Assembly: GCA_017530105.1 (NCBI GenBank) | Contig: JAFXMW010000022.1 | Location: forward strand, 1 to 36,565 | Origin: Bacteroidales bacterium | GTDB lineage: Bacteria; Bacteroidota; Bacteroidia; Bacteroidales; P3 | Direction of reading: 5' to 3' | Length of the DNA: 36,565 bases | Part shown: positions 16,680 to 25,294 of the stretch, in pieces | How positions within the stretch are numbered: position 1 is the first letter of the stretch | Layout: every line of letters starts with the position of its first letter | Translations under genes and position numbers: made by a program | Notes under the pieces: generated by a model | Told to the model about the DNA's origin: nothing | Database searches by the model: none | What the model saw: the letters and a program-made list of their open reading frames with translations, nothing else

Positions 16680-16683
16680 CCCC

Positions 16684-16731
16684 TGTACTACAGACAGAGC
16701 AGTGGAAGCATCAGTGCGGCTATGATAATCC
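16684..16731 (+). repeat. Intergenic repeat copy A
   Basis: CAGACAGAGCAGTGGAAGCA and the following bases resemble the sequence at about 21785-21843 (CCGACAGAGCGGAGGAAACA, then ATAATGATTAT). Both follow the last gene of an operon. The rest of 16680-16993 holds an AAACCC/GGGTTT hairpin at 16856-16880 and an 8-C run at 16955-16962, and no gene that I can support. Confidence 0.4.
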
Positions 16732-16993
16732 AGTTCGTTTTTTTTTCTGTTTATGCCCTTTTCGGCAACTTGACCACACCCCTGTCTCATCGTAGCACGC
16801 TACGCCCTCGACAGCAATGTAACCAATCTACTCAAAACATATACTAATCTGTCATAAACCCTAACAACCGATTTGGGTTTAATTATCTTCCACCTGTTAA
16901 CACATTGCATTTGTGTGAGACAATTGGAGCAAGCTTCACAACAGTACAAATCGTCCCCCCCCGTTACCTAATTCTATTATCTGACGTTTGGTT

Positions 16994-17863
16994 CTATAAG
17001 TGCTCCCTATCCATTTTACTCGGGCTGGTATTAGTGAGGCGCTTGAACCAAGTACCGAAGGCTGATTGATTGGGAAAGCCGAGTTTTGATGATATTTCTT
17101 TAACCGTGAGTTTGCCACTGCGAAGCTGGCGGATAGATTCGTGCAGACGGTGGCGGTCAATCCATTGGGTAGCAGTGCTCCCCGAAGTCTGCTTGACACA
17201 GATGCTGAGCCGCTTTGGAGTGATGTTCATCTGTGAGGCATACCAGCCAATCGAGTGTTGCTGGCGGAAGTTTTGTTCCACCAAACGCAGGAATTGTTCG
17301 GTGTGCATCTCCGCAGCGGTGGCGATGCGCTGACTCTCGGTGCTGTGCAGGTAGGGGCCGAAACCAAAGAACCATGACTCGAAAAGCAGGTGCACCACAC
17401 GGTCGAGGTTGGGGTGTGATGGCAATGTCAATAGCCCTCGTATCATGCCTACAAAGTTAAGCATGGCATCCTCCATGCCAGCCATCAGCGTGACCACAGG
17501 TTGCCGTTGGATAGAAAGCATTATGCGGTAAGAGCTGCCAAGGTTGAGGCTGTCTGTAAAACGTTCAGAAAGGAGCATGGTAGTGGCGCGGAAGTCAGGA
17601 CTCACCTCGAGTGTGTCGATAATCATTCCCGGCAGGGCGATTAGTACTTGTCCCGCAACGAGAGACAACTCATGGTAGTTGAGCCGAATGTGCAGCAACC
17701 CCGAGCGGCACATCAGGAAGACAATCTTATCCGTCATGATTTCGCGGCCCGACACCAAAGGCATCAGTTCGCCCAACGGCTGTCCCTCGTCCAACAGATA
17801 GATGTCGTCGCCGTAATGACACAGCGATACTGTTTGCTCAAATTGTTCATGGATGTTTTCCAT
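16994..17863 (-). CDS. AraC-family transcriptional regulator
   Basis: 289 residues. The N-terminal ~170 residues form a cupin-like sensor region of the kind seen in Bacteroidales AraC proteins (MTDKIVFLMCRSGLLHIRLN, then AGQVLIALPGMIIDTLE). The C-terminal ~100 residues carry the two helix-turn-helix AraC domain: YASQMNITPKRLSICVKQTS, TATQWIDRHRLHES, then TVKEISSKLGFPNQSAFGTW. It is divergent from the envelope operon at 17979-21530; tandem TCAAATTG sites lie just upstream of its start, so it may control itself, the operon, or both. The inducer is unknown. Confidence 0.9.
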   Translation of the reverse strand: MENIHEQFEQTVSLCHYGDDIYLLDEGQPLGELMPLVSGREIMTDKIVFLMCRSGLLHIRLNYHELSLVAGQVLIALPGMIIDTLEVSPDFRATTMLLSERFTDSLNLGSSYRIMLSIQRQPVVTLMAGMEDAMLNFVGMIRGLLTLPSHPNLDRVVHLLFESWFFGFGPYLHSTESQRIATAAEMHTEQFLRLVEQNFRQQHSIGWYASQMNITPKRLSICVKQTSGSTATQWIDRHRLHESIRQLRSGKLTVKEISSKLGFPNQSAFGTWFKRLTNTSPSKMDREHL

Positions 17864-17875
17864 AATTTTATAACG

Positions 17876-17893
17876 TCAAATTGTTCAAATTGG
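17876..17893. promoter_or_regulatory. Tandem 9-bp sites upstream of the AraC gene
   Basis: TCAAATTGT is followed immediately by TCAAATTGG, 13 bp before the AraC start. Direct repeats with near one-helical-turn spacing are common AraC-family operators. The role is inferred from position. Confidence 0.35.
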
Positions 17894-17946
17894 TATATTC
17901 ATTGTCGTGTTTTTCTATTAATTCGAGAAATTACTATCAAATAGTG

Positions 17947-17954
17947 TACTTTTG
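17947..17954 (+). promoter_or_regulatory. Promoter of the 18-21.5 kb envelope operon
   Basis: TACTTTTG matches TAnnTTTG and lies 24 bp before ATG 17979. Confidence 0.6.
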
Positions 17955-17978
17955 CAAACGATTTCAAGAATTGATTAG

Positions 17979-18335
17979 ATGAAAAGCTCATTCAAAACAG
18001 TAATCTTGTTCCTCGCAGCCACTGCCGTGAGCAGTGTGGCAGGAGCACAAAATGAATCAAAGATGGAAAAGAACAACATGAAACGTGTAGCAGACACGGT
18101 GAAAAGCAGCTATCAGAAGGTTGAGGATGGCGTGGTCAAGGGTTACAAGACCATCGAGAATGGTGTAGTTAGCGGTTATACAGCAGTTCAGGACGGCGTG
18201 GTGGAAGGCTTCACCCGCATCAGCGATGCCTTTGTAAAGAAATTCCTCATGCGGGAAGGTGAGACCATTGAGGAAGCCAAGGCCCGCATAGCCCGTGAGG
18301 AGGAGGAACTGCACCGCCAGAATCGAATGAAGTAA
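17979..18335 (+). CDS. Small secreted repeat protein
   Basis: 118 residues with a signal peptide (MKSSFKTVILFLAATAVSSVAGA, then QNESK). Residues ~44-85 contain three near-identical 11-residue units of the form Y-x-x-V/I-E/Q-D/N-G-V-V-x-G (YQKVEDGVVKG, YKTIENGVVSG, YTAVQDGVVEG), then FTRISDAFVKKF and a basic-acidic helical tail. The 11-residue period suggests one continuous amphipathic helix. Similar small proteins occur in Bacteroidota and Firmicutes, but I know no defined function. It is the first gene of an operon with two outer-membrane proteins, so a periplasmic or membrane-surface role is likely. Confidence 0.82.
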   Translation: MKSSFKTVILFLAATAVSSVAGAQNESKMEKNNMKRVADTVKSSYQKVEDGVVKGYKTIENGVVSGYTAVQDGVVEGFTRISDAFVKKFLMREGETIEEAKARIAREEEELHRQNRMK

Positions 18336-18379
18336 TTCAAAATACAGCAAATAAATAACTAAGTGCCATCCACATAATC

Positions 18380-20860
18380 ATGAGGAGCAAACAGGTTCTA
18401 TTACTGATAACACTTTACCTGTTGACGCCGTGCGTATGGGCACAACAGGTACCGCCTGTCACTGGAGCTGAGGGAGTGGTGGTGGACGTGCGGACGGGAG
18501 AGCCGATAGCGTTTGCACAGGTGGTGTTTGTGGGGACGCAAATTGGGACCATGGTCGACGCAGAGGGTCACTTCCAAGTCGAGAACAAACAGGGGTTGGT
18601 GACACTCTCTGTCGGCTTTGTTGGCTACAAGAAGCGGATTGTCACATTACACGCCAACCGAATGACGCGCGGAATGCGTATCGAGTTGGAGCCCGACGTG
18701 TATAACCTCAGCGAAGTAGTGGTCACCGCTTCGCGCCACAAAGACCGCTATAGTCGAAAAAACAACCCCGCAGTGGACTTGTTGAACGACGTGATTGCGC
18801 ATAAGGAACAGCAGCGTCCGCAACGCGACACATCACAATTAACTTACGAGAAGACCATTCTGGCACTCGACCGCTTTGACTTCGACTTCGAACGCAACGC
18901 TCTATTAGAGAAATTTTCTTTCCTGCGCAAATACGTCGATACCGCCCAGTTCAACCAAACCCCTGTACTGACTGTAAGCCTGCGCGAGACACTGAGTGAG
19001 GGAGACCATGAGCTGACTCGCCAGTCGACGGGTGTCGACAAATTGCTCGAAAAGGAAGGGCTCTCGGCCAACCTCGACGCCATGTTCACCCGCATCGACA
19101 TTTTCGACAATACGATAGACTTGATGCTCAACCGCTTCGTCAGCCCGTTATCGTCCACGTTCGCTGTGAGCTACTATCACTACTACATTGAAGACACAGT
19201 AGCTATCGATGGAGAAAGGTGTGTGAAACTGATGTTTGTGCCAGTCAACCGCGAGAGTTTCGGTTTCACTGGTCATCTCTACATCACCGTCGACAAACAC
19301 ATACTGAAACGTTATTCCATCAGCGTTCCACCACAAATCAACATGAACTTTGTCAGCGACCTGAGCCTCGACGAGACATTCTCCGTCGCGCAAGGCGGAT
19401 GCCTGCAATCCAAGGAGATGCACACCTATGCGCGATTCTGTATCTTCAAGAACTGGCGGCAACTATATGCTCACCACGGGGTGTATGTGTTGAACGAAGA
19501 AGACGTTGCCGACGAACCGCCAGTACTCCAAAATGTCCGTCCCATACCATTGACTGCCAAAGAGACAGTGATTGACAGTCTCGTCACCGAATTAAAGCGG
19601 GTGCCTGAGTTCAACGCTGCCATCAAAGCAGTGGAGATAGTAGGTTCAGGATATATCGCCACCTCGTCCGACCGCGAGCAGAGTCTTTTCGACATCGGCC
19701 CCATATACAATATGATAAGCTTGAATCCTGTGGAAGGAGTGCGACTGCGTCTTGGCGGCATGACCACCGCCAACCTCAGCAACCATTGGTTCACACAAGG
19801 CTATCTGGCCTTTGGAACACACGACCAGCGTCTGAAATACTCCGCTACGGCCATCTACAGCTTCCGTCCCAAGGAGTATCACCCCTACGAGTCGCTACGA
19901 CATGCCCTGTACCTTACCACCTCCTACGACCTTGAGAATCCTGGACTGAGTACCGACCTGTTGGATCGCGACAACATCCTTATGTCACGTTGGCCTTCGT
20001 TGCCACCAACGGCCATACAGTATGCCCGACGTGTAGGTTTGCGCTACGAGCACGAATGGCAGAACCGCCTCAGTCTCGATGCATGGGTGCAATATGCCGA
20101 TTTCGAACCTGCAGGGGCATTGGCATATCATCGCATTACCGCCGACGGCACGCTCACCGAAGTGAGTCGCTATGCCGACTGGCAGGCGGGTCTGCAACTG
20201 CGCTATGCACCCGGCGAGCCGCTCTACAACAACCGCTTGGGGCAGGAGTCACCATTCAACCTCAGCAAGGATGCTCCCGTCTTCCGTCTACGCCACACCC
20301 TTGGGCAAACCGACTACCGCTTCACCTACCAGCGTACCGACATTATCGCCGAGAAACGTTTCTGGCTCTCCAGCTTCGGCCATATCGACACCCGTCTGCA
20401 TACCGGCGTGGTATGGAATCGCGTTCCGCTCCCGTCGCTCTTCACTCCGCAAAGTAATCTGTCGCTCTATCTCTCGCCCAATACCTTCACACTGATGCAC
20501 CCGATGGAGTTCGTCGCCGACCAATGGGTGGCACTCCACGCCACCTATTACCTCAAAGGGTGGATTTTGAACCGCATCCCGTTGGTGAACAAACTGAAAA
20601 TGCGCGAAGTGCTCTCATTCAGCGGCATATATGGCTCGCTGTCGCCTAAGAACAATCCTCGGTTCGGGCACGAAGGTCTTTTTGCATTGCCCGACGGCAC
20701 CACACTCTTCACACCAACACCCTACATTGAAGTGGGTTTCGGCATCGAGAACATCCTGCGATGCATCCGCATCGACTATGTACGCCGCCTCACCTACACC
20801 ACCGGACTCAGTGGCCGAGATCTTGGCGGCATTCGAATTGGTTTTCGTTTAACGATATAA
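18380..20860 (+). CDS. DUF5686-type outer membrane protein with carboxypeptidase-like domain
   Basis: 826 residues. A signal peptide (to about residue 21, VWAQQ) is followed by a CarboxypepD_reg-like beta-sandwich (about 30-118: GVVVDVRTGEPIAFAQVVFV, ending YNLSEVVVTASRHKD). The region after that (SRKNNPAVDLLNDVIAHKEQ, then LTYEKTILAL) is the conserved start of the DUF5686 family, and the last ~350 residues are alternating aromatic/polar strands of a beta barrel, ending in GGIRIGFRLTI. It is probably an outer membrane barrel, not a TonB receptor (no plug). The gene is 44 bp after the small secreted gene and 13 bp before the next. Confidence 0.87.
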   Translation: MRSKQVLLLITLYLLTPCVWAQQVPPVTGAEGVVVDVRTGEPIAFAQVVFVGTQIGTMVDAEGHFQVENKQGLVTLSVGFVGYKKRIVTLHANRMTRGMRIELEPDVYNLSEVVVTASRHKDRYSRKNNPAVDLLNDVIAHKEQQRPQRDTSQLTYEKTILALDRFDFDFERNALLEKFSFLRKYVDTAQFNQTPVLTVSLRETLSEGDHELTRQSTGVDKLLEKEGLSANLDAMFTRIDIFDNTIDLMLNRFVSPLSSTFAVSYYHYYIEDTVAIDGERCVKLMFVPVNRESFGFTGHLYITVDKHILKRYSISVPPQINMNFVSDLSLDETFSVAQGGCLQSKEMHTYARFCIFKNWRQLYAHHGVYVLNEEDVADEPPVLQNVRPIPLTAKETVIDSLVTELKRVPEFNAAIKAVEIVGSGYIATSSDREQSLFDIGPIYNMISLNPVEGVRLRLGGMTTANLSNHWFTQGYLAFGTHDQRLKYSATAIYSFRPKEYHPYESLRHALYLTTSYDLENPGLSTDLLDRDNILMSRWPSLPPTAIQYARRVGLRYEHEWQNRLSLDAWVQYADFEPAGALAYHRITADGTLTEVSRYADWQAGLQLRYAPGEPLYNNRLGQESPFNLSKDAPVFRLRHTLGQTDYRFTYQRTDIIAEKRFWLSSFGHIDTRLHTGVVWNRVPLPSLFTPQSNLSLYLSPNTFTLMHPMEFVADQWVALHATYYLKGWILNRIPLVNKLKMREVLSFSGIYGSLSPKNNPRFGHEGLFALPDGTTLFTPTPYIEVGFGIENILRCIRIDYVRRLTYTTGLSGRDLGGIRIGFRLTI

Positions 20861-20873
20861 TAAAGTTCAAGAA

Positions 20874-21530
20874 ATGAAAAAGATAATCATTGCGCTCATC
20901 ATTGCGTCAACACCCTTGTTGATGTTCGCCCAGCAGGCCGTTTCGACCAAAGTTGTCAACTACGGTGTGCGGGTAATGGCAAACCTTTCACAACCCGTGC
21001 TACACGGTATTCCGCGCGACATCATTGCCTCGCCGACGGTAGGAGTCGAGGGCGGTATGTTTCTCGACTTCAACATCGGACGTCAGTTCTTCATTCGATT
21101 CAATACGTTATATGGTCTTCAACGCAGCACATTGACGATGGACGGCAACGCCTGTCCGCTCGTTGCGGCCAGTGTGGAGATACCCGTCTACGCTGCCTGG
21201 CGTTTCGGCAACTCCCACACGGGTTGGGGTTTTGTGGGCGTGGGGCCTTATACCGAGTTTATCACATGGGGACGGCTTACAACAGCCGACAGTCGGTTCA
21301 ACCCATACCACCACGTCATCGATGTGGATGCCACTACAGGACAGGAGACACTTGCCATGTCCGACAGCCACTCTGGTTTCGGAGCCATGGTGGGCTACGA
21401 GATTCCATGCGGTTTTTTTGTCGACGCTACTGCCCAGATGTCCCTCACCGACCTCTTGGCCTTCGACCATGGCGACGGTATGTGGGTTCGCCCGCTAAAG
21501 CTTACTGTAGGCCTCGGCTGGCGCTTTTAG
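20874..21530 (+). CDS. Outer membrane beta-barrel protein
   Basis: 218 residues with signal peptide MKKIIIALIIASTPLLMFA. The rest is a run of beta strands ending in an aromatic residue (LTVGLGWRF), as expected for an OmpA/PorT-like small barrel. Recognisable blocks are GVRVMANLSQPV, ASPTVGVEGGMFLDF and VGVGPYTEF. It is the last gene of the operon, 13 bp after the DUF5686 gene. The specific function is not evident; type IX secretion accessory barrels and adhesion-related barrels look similar at this resolution. Confidence 0.82.
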   Translation: MKKIIIALIIASTPLLMFAQQAVSTKVVNYGVRVMANLSQPVLHGIPRDIIASPTVGVEGGMFLDFNIGRQFFIRFNTLYGLQRSTLTMDGNACPLVAASVEIPVYAAWRFGNSHTGWGFVGVGPYTEFITWGRLTTADSRFNPYHHVIDVDATTGQETLAMSDSHSGFGAMVGYEIPCGFFVDATAQMSLTDLLAFDHGDGMWVRPLKLTVGLGWRF

Positions 21531-21592
21531 GATACATATGTTTTTGGAATAATAATCATTTGGCAGGCTGGGACGTGCCGGAATGAAAGGCT

Positions 21593-21630
21593 TGCGTATC
21601 ATTGCAGAGATACAAAAGATACGATACGCA
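21593..21630 (+). other. Hairpin after the envelope operon
   Basis: GCGTATC pairs with GATACGC, and internal GAGATAC/GATAC repeats lie between them. It is about 60 nt after the operon stop. There is no T-run, so it is a transcript-end stem at best. Confidence 0.35.
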
Positions 21631-21720
21631 GAAGCGGCTTCCTCTTCGGCAGCCAATCCTATATGACCTGTCACTCACCTCAGTCGTATTCCTCACGGGA
21701 TGCTCCCTAGCAAAGCCCCC

Positions 21721-21782
21721 GCTTGTTTTACACTTGTATCACGCTTGTTTTACACTTTAATAGTGTAAAACAAGCGTGATAC
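21721..21782. repeat. 21-bp perfect hairpin with an extra direct copy
   Basis: GTATCACGCTTGTTTTACAC and the next T (21736-21756) form a perfect 21-bp inverted repeat with 21762-21782 around a 5-nt loop. A further direct copy of GCTTGTTTTACACT lies at 21721-21734. It sits between two convergent genes (stops at 21530 and 21860) and could stop transcription from both sides or serve as a recombination or protein-binding site. The downstream tail lacks a T-run. Confidence 0.75.
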
Positions 21783-21784
21783 TA

Positions 21785-21843
21785 TCCTCTTTGCACTGCC
21801 GACAGAGCGGAGGAAACATTAGGGCGAAACCATAATGATTATG
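21785..21843 (+). repeat. Intergenic repeat copy B
   Basis: CCGACAGAGCGGAGGAAACA and the following bases align by eye with the stretch at 16684-16731. It lies just before the stop of the convergent LRR gene. Confidence 0.4.
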
Positions 21844-21859
21844 CTATGTTTAGGAATAC

Positions 21860-23713
21860 TTAGTCAATGGCAAGGCGCACGGAGCGGGAGCCCTGGGGTG
21901 AATGGAGGGTGAGGAGGTAGAGCCCGGCGGGGAGGCTGGAGGTGGGAATGGTGAGTTGCGGTGAAGCAAGGGGAAGCGAGAGAAGTTCCTGGCCAATGGC
22001 GTTGCGGAGGGTGACGCGGGCAGGTCCTTCGGGAAGGCTGGGGAGACTGAGGGTGACATACTCACGGGCAGGGTTGGGGAAGAGGGTGAAACCCGGCATG
22101 GGGTCGGCATAGGTGATGCTGACGGGGTTGCAACTTTCGACAAATACAACGCTTTCGAGGTGGGGAATAGCTTGCTCAAAGGTATCGACAAGACCGCAGG
22201 GAGTATAGACAGTGTCGACAAATTCCAGGGGTGTATCGTAGGTGACGGGTACATGGGGGTCGAGAAAGTGCAGTGCGGCACACCCGAAAGCATTCGTACC
22301 CAAGGTGTCGACAGGTCCCGATAGGAAGACAGCTTTTATGTTTTTTTTCGTCAAGAAAGCGCCCCTGCCTATCCGTCGGAGCGATGGAGGCAGCGTCAGG
22401 GTGGTGTTGGTGTCGAATGGGCAACAGTTGAACGCTCCTTCACACGCGGTCTCTAATTGGTCACCCCACCCGAAAGAGGTCAATTGGCTTAATTGGAATG
22501 CCCAATTATTTATAGTACGGAGAGCCAAAGCACTGTCGACAACTTTTATTGAGCTATGAAAAAAAGCACTGTCGCCCAAGTAGGTCAGGTTCGGGATGGC
22601 GATTCTTTCAGTGCCGGAGTTCTCGGAGAACGCCTGGTTGCCGATACTTTGCAGTGAGGAGGGAATCCGCACATCGGCAGAGCTGAGTGCAAAAGCCTCG
22701 TTGCCTATGGCTGTAACGTCTTCTGGCAGATGTACAGTAGACAGTTTCTGATTGTTATAGAAAAGTCTATTGCCCAGAAAGCGTATATTTCGAGGCACCG
22801 AAAAATCCCCTTCGGCACCCAGTGCCATAAGCAGGGTGTCGCCGTCAAAGCTCAGCAATAGGCTGTCCACCATTTTATAGTGGCGGTTGCCGGGATCGAC
22901 GGTGAGGTTGAACCAGCGGGAGGCCGTGTCGCGCAGAGCCCCTTCAATCCGACAAACCGAGGCGGGGATGTGCAGGTTTTGGAGACGGGTGTCGGAAGCC
23001 ATGCTGTTCCCTATCTCGCGCAGGCCGTCGGGCAAGATAAGGGTGAAAAGGTTGCGGTTGGCAGAAAAGGCACCTTCAGCTATGCGCCGGACTGAGGAGG
23101 GTACAATGTATTGGGAGTCAATTTCCCGTCCGGCATATGCGAGCAGAAGGGTGGTGTCGCTGTTGCAGAGAGCCACCGAGTCCACGGCCACATAGTGACG
23201 GTTGCCAGAGTCCACTACAAAACGATATATCTTGGTTCCGAAGAATGCCTTCTCCCCAATATGTTCCACGCCTGCGGGGATGTGAAATTCAATCAGACTT
23301 CCTCGCATATTGGCGAAAGCCCCATACTCAATAACCTGGACGGAATCGGGAAGGGATATCTGATTTCTGAAACTGCTATAAGCAAACGCTTCCCTGCCTA
23401 TTTCACGGATGGTGTTATGTAAGGTTAAGGATGTGGCACCATCTCTGAGAAAGGCTTCGTCGGCGATGCGGTTGACAGTGTAGGTTTGCAAGCCGATAGT
23501 CACCGTTGGCGGTATGACGACATTCCCCTGCCATGTGTAGCAATGACCGTCGAGGCATTGCTGCGGGCCGACCTCCACCGTGCTATCCGAGGTGATATGG
23601 TAAAACGCGTTTCCGACTTTATGGTACTGTTTTGCCAAGTAATACATGTCATCCTGCCCAATAGCAGCCATTCCGCAGGCCAGCAGGATAAGGGAGAAAA
23701 GTGCTTTTTTCAT
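21860..23713 (-). CDS. BspA-like leucine-rich repeat protein with T9SS sorting domain
   Basis: 617 residues. MKKALFSLILLACGMAAIG is a signal peptide. Residues ~75-500 hold repeated LRR_5-type (BspA/TpLRR) units such as TVNRIADEAFLRDGATSLTL, VQVIEYGAFAN, VRRIAEGAFSANRNLFTLIL and VTAIGNEAFALSS. The C-terminus from about 540 (GFTLFPNPAREYVTLSL, ... LPAGLYLLTLHSPQG) is a type A T9SS sorting domain. It is thus a surface-displayed or released protein, possibly binding host or microbial partners as BspA does, although partners cannot be read here. It is transcribed alone from a promoter near 23769-23776 and converges on the envelope operon. Confidence 0.9.
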   Translation of the reverse strand: MKKALFSLILLACGMAAIGQDDMYYLAKQYHKVGNAFYHITSDSTVEVGPQQCLDGHCYTWQGNVVIPPTVTIGLQTYTVNRIADEAFLRDGATSLTLHNTIREIGREAFAYSSFRNQISLPDSVQVIEYGAFANMRGSLIEFHIPAGVEHIGEKAFFGTKIYRFVVDSGNRHYVAVDSVALCNSDTTLLLAYAGREIDSQYIVPSSVRRIAEGAFSANRNLFTLILPDGLREIGNSMASDTRLQNLHIPASVCRIEGALRDTASRWFNLTVDPGNRHYKMVDSLLLSFDGDTLLMALGAEGDFSVPRNIRFLGNRLFYNNQKLSTVHLPEDVTAIGNEAFALSSADVRIPSSLQSIGNQAFSENSGTERIAIPNLTYLGDSAFFHSSIKVVDSALALRTINNWAFQLSQLTSFGWGDQLETACEGAFNCCPFDTNTTLTLPPSLRRIGRGAFLTKKNIKAVFLSGPVDTLGTNAFGCAALHFLDPHVPVTYDTPLEFVDTVYTPCGLVDTFEQAIPHLESVVFVESCNPVSITYADPMPGFTLFPNPAREYVTLSLPSLPEGPARVTLRNAIGQELLSLPLASPQLTIPTSSLPAGLYLLTLHSPQGSRSVRLAID

Positions 23714-23768
23714 GGCGTGAATTGTTTAGGCTATTAATAATAAGTTTTTTATTTTGTGTTTTTCGATG

Positions 23769-23776
23769 CAAAAATA
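23769..23776 (-). promoter_or_regulatory. Promoter box of the LRR gene
   Basis: The minus strand reads TATTTTTG, matching TAnnTTTG, 55 bp before ATG 23713. Confidence 0.55.
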
Positions 23777-23827
23777 CTATTTTTTCCCCATACAGAGGAC
23801 AAATATCTGTTTTTTTGTCTATGCCTT

Positions 23828-23937
23828 GGAGGACGATGACGAGAGAGCCTGTTGGGTAAAAAATGTTTCACTCCCTGTGTTCCGCCTCCTCAATTCAGCC
23901 CCTGCACAACAGCGCAACAATCTGTGCGGGGCTTTTT
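23828..23937 (+). terminator. Strong intrinsic terminator with a candidate small RNA before it
   Basis: AGCCCCTGCACA (23897-23908) pairs with TGTGCGGGGCT (23923-23933, one bulge), followed by TTTTTG. No plus-strand gene precedes it. Just upstream, GGAGG (23828-23832) could pair with CCTCC (23885-23889), closing a ~60-nt element. Together they may be a short RNA, or the remnant end of a lost RNA gene. The rest of 23714-24266 shows nothing else that I can support. Confidence 0.45.
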
Positions 23938-24232
23938 GCTTTGATGCTCATAGTGTTTTCTTTTTTGTAATGCATACTGTCTTGTCTGCATTGGGGTTAA
24001 CCATTGTGTTTACTGGAGGCGAAATATGAGTATTCGCCGGACTATTTTCGTTTTTGAGTTCTTGTTTCTTGTTAAAGAATTGATATTTATGTCTGTTGCC
24101 GAAAAAAAGATGTTGTTGTTTCCAGTTGCAAAAATACTGCCTTTCAGTTGCATGGAAAAGGAATAATACATGGTAAAGATGGTAAAATACACGGAACAAT
24201 TCCGCATTATTCTCCACTTCAAATTTTTTTTG

Positions 24233-24240
24233 TATCTTTG
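24233..24240 (+). promoter_or_regulatory. Promoter of the interrupted AraC gene
   Basis: TATCTTTG lies 26 bp before ATG 24267. Confidence 0.6.
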
Positions 24241-24266
24241 CAATTCATTTAAAGATTTGTTGTGCA

Positions 24267-25160
24267 ATGCAAAAGAATGATAGCCATAGTGTCCACGTTA
24301 TTGACAACCAAGTCAGAGAAAAAATGCATATATTAGACCACTTGGGGGACAATTATTTCAGTGACACAATATCGTTGATAATGAACTTTGAGCCGTATGT
24401 ACACAAGGTTGTACTGGGACGCCCAACCCGCACCCCTGAACACCGCATTATTCTTGTGCGTCAAGGTTCTACAACAATCACTGTCAATTATAACGACTAT
24501 ACTTTGAAAGAAGGTCATTTATTGATTATTCCTGCCAATAGCGTGCTGATTAAGTAAGCCCAGTCTGATGGATACAATGTTTTTTGTGTTGCTTTCCGCA
24601 TTCCAGAAATCGAACACCTTGGACTGATAGACTACAAGGAGAGCCATGTCGTGCTGCCCGACAGCGACCGCCGTGTGGTGGAGAATTATTTTAGGCTGAT
24701 GAGTCAGATTATCAAATCCAAGTCCTTCAATCAGCAGGGTGCAAAATACCTTATCATTTCACTACTATACGGCATCCACGCTCTTTATCGTGAGCTTGAT
24801 TGCCCTGTCCACCCTGCACAGCCAGACCGTGCTTTGGAAATCTTAAACAACTTTATACGTCTTTTGTCGACGCAGGAATACCCCGTCCGCAAACCAGAAT
24901 ACTACGCCAACGAACTAAACATTACAAAAGGCCATTTGGCAGATGTCGTTAAAAAGAAGTCGGACAAGACAACGATGGACTGGATTAACGAGCGCACTAT
25001 CCTTTTGGCAAAGGCAATGTTAGTTTCTTCTGATGAAACAATAGAAGCTATTGGAGAGAAATTACACATCAGCGATGCTTCGCAATTTGTCAAGTTCTTC
25101 AAGAAATATACAGGCGATACCCCCCATGAATACCGTAGGCGAATGCAGACCGAAAATTGA
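24267..25160 (+). pseudogene. AraC-family regulator interrupted by an in-frame TAA
   Basis: One frame runs 24267-25160 with a single TAA at 24555-24557. Before it, 96 residues fit the cupin-like sensor part (HRIILVRQGSTTITVNY, then HLLIIPANSVLIK). After it the same frame continues without a shift: AQSDGYNVFCVAFRIPEIEH and on to the C-terminal AraC helix-turn-helix domain (YYANELNITKGHLADVVKKK, TMDWINERTILLAKAML, EAIGEKLHISDASQFVKFF). The total of ~297 codons is the normal family length, and no other lesion is visible, so the stop is recent, read through, or a sequence error. If it is real, the DNA-binding half would need an internal start (for example GTG 24651). Its promoter is intact. Confidence 0.8.
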
Positions 25161-25294
25161 TATCGCCATAATCCGCAATAGGCAGAACTGTCGGCAGGGA
25201 TACCTCTTCGAGGAAAAAAGGAAGCGACTGTTGACAAGAGCAGGGTTATCAAGAGAGAGTTGCGTGTAATCGGAACAGATGACAGGGTTTGAGC

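Noticed and set aside
23828-23890. Decayed tRNA
   Set aside because: The ends could pair and a TTTCACTCC stretch is present, but no anticodon arm or D arm can be drawn.
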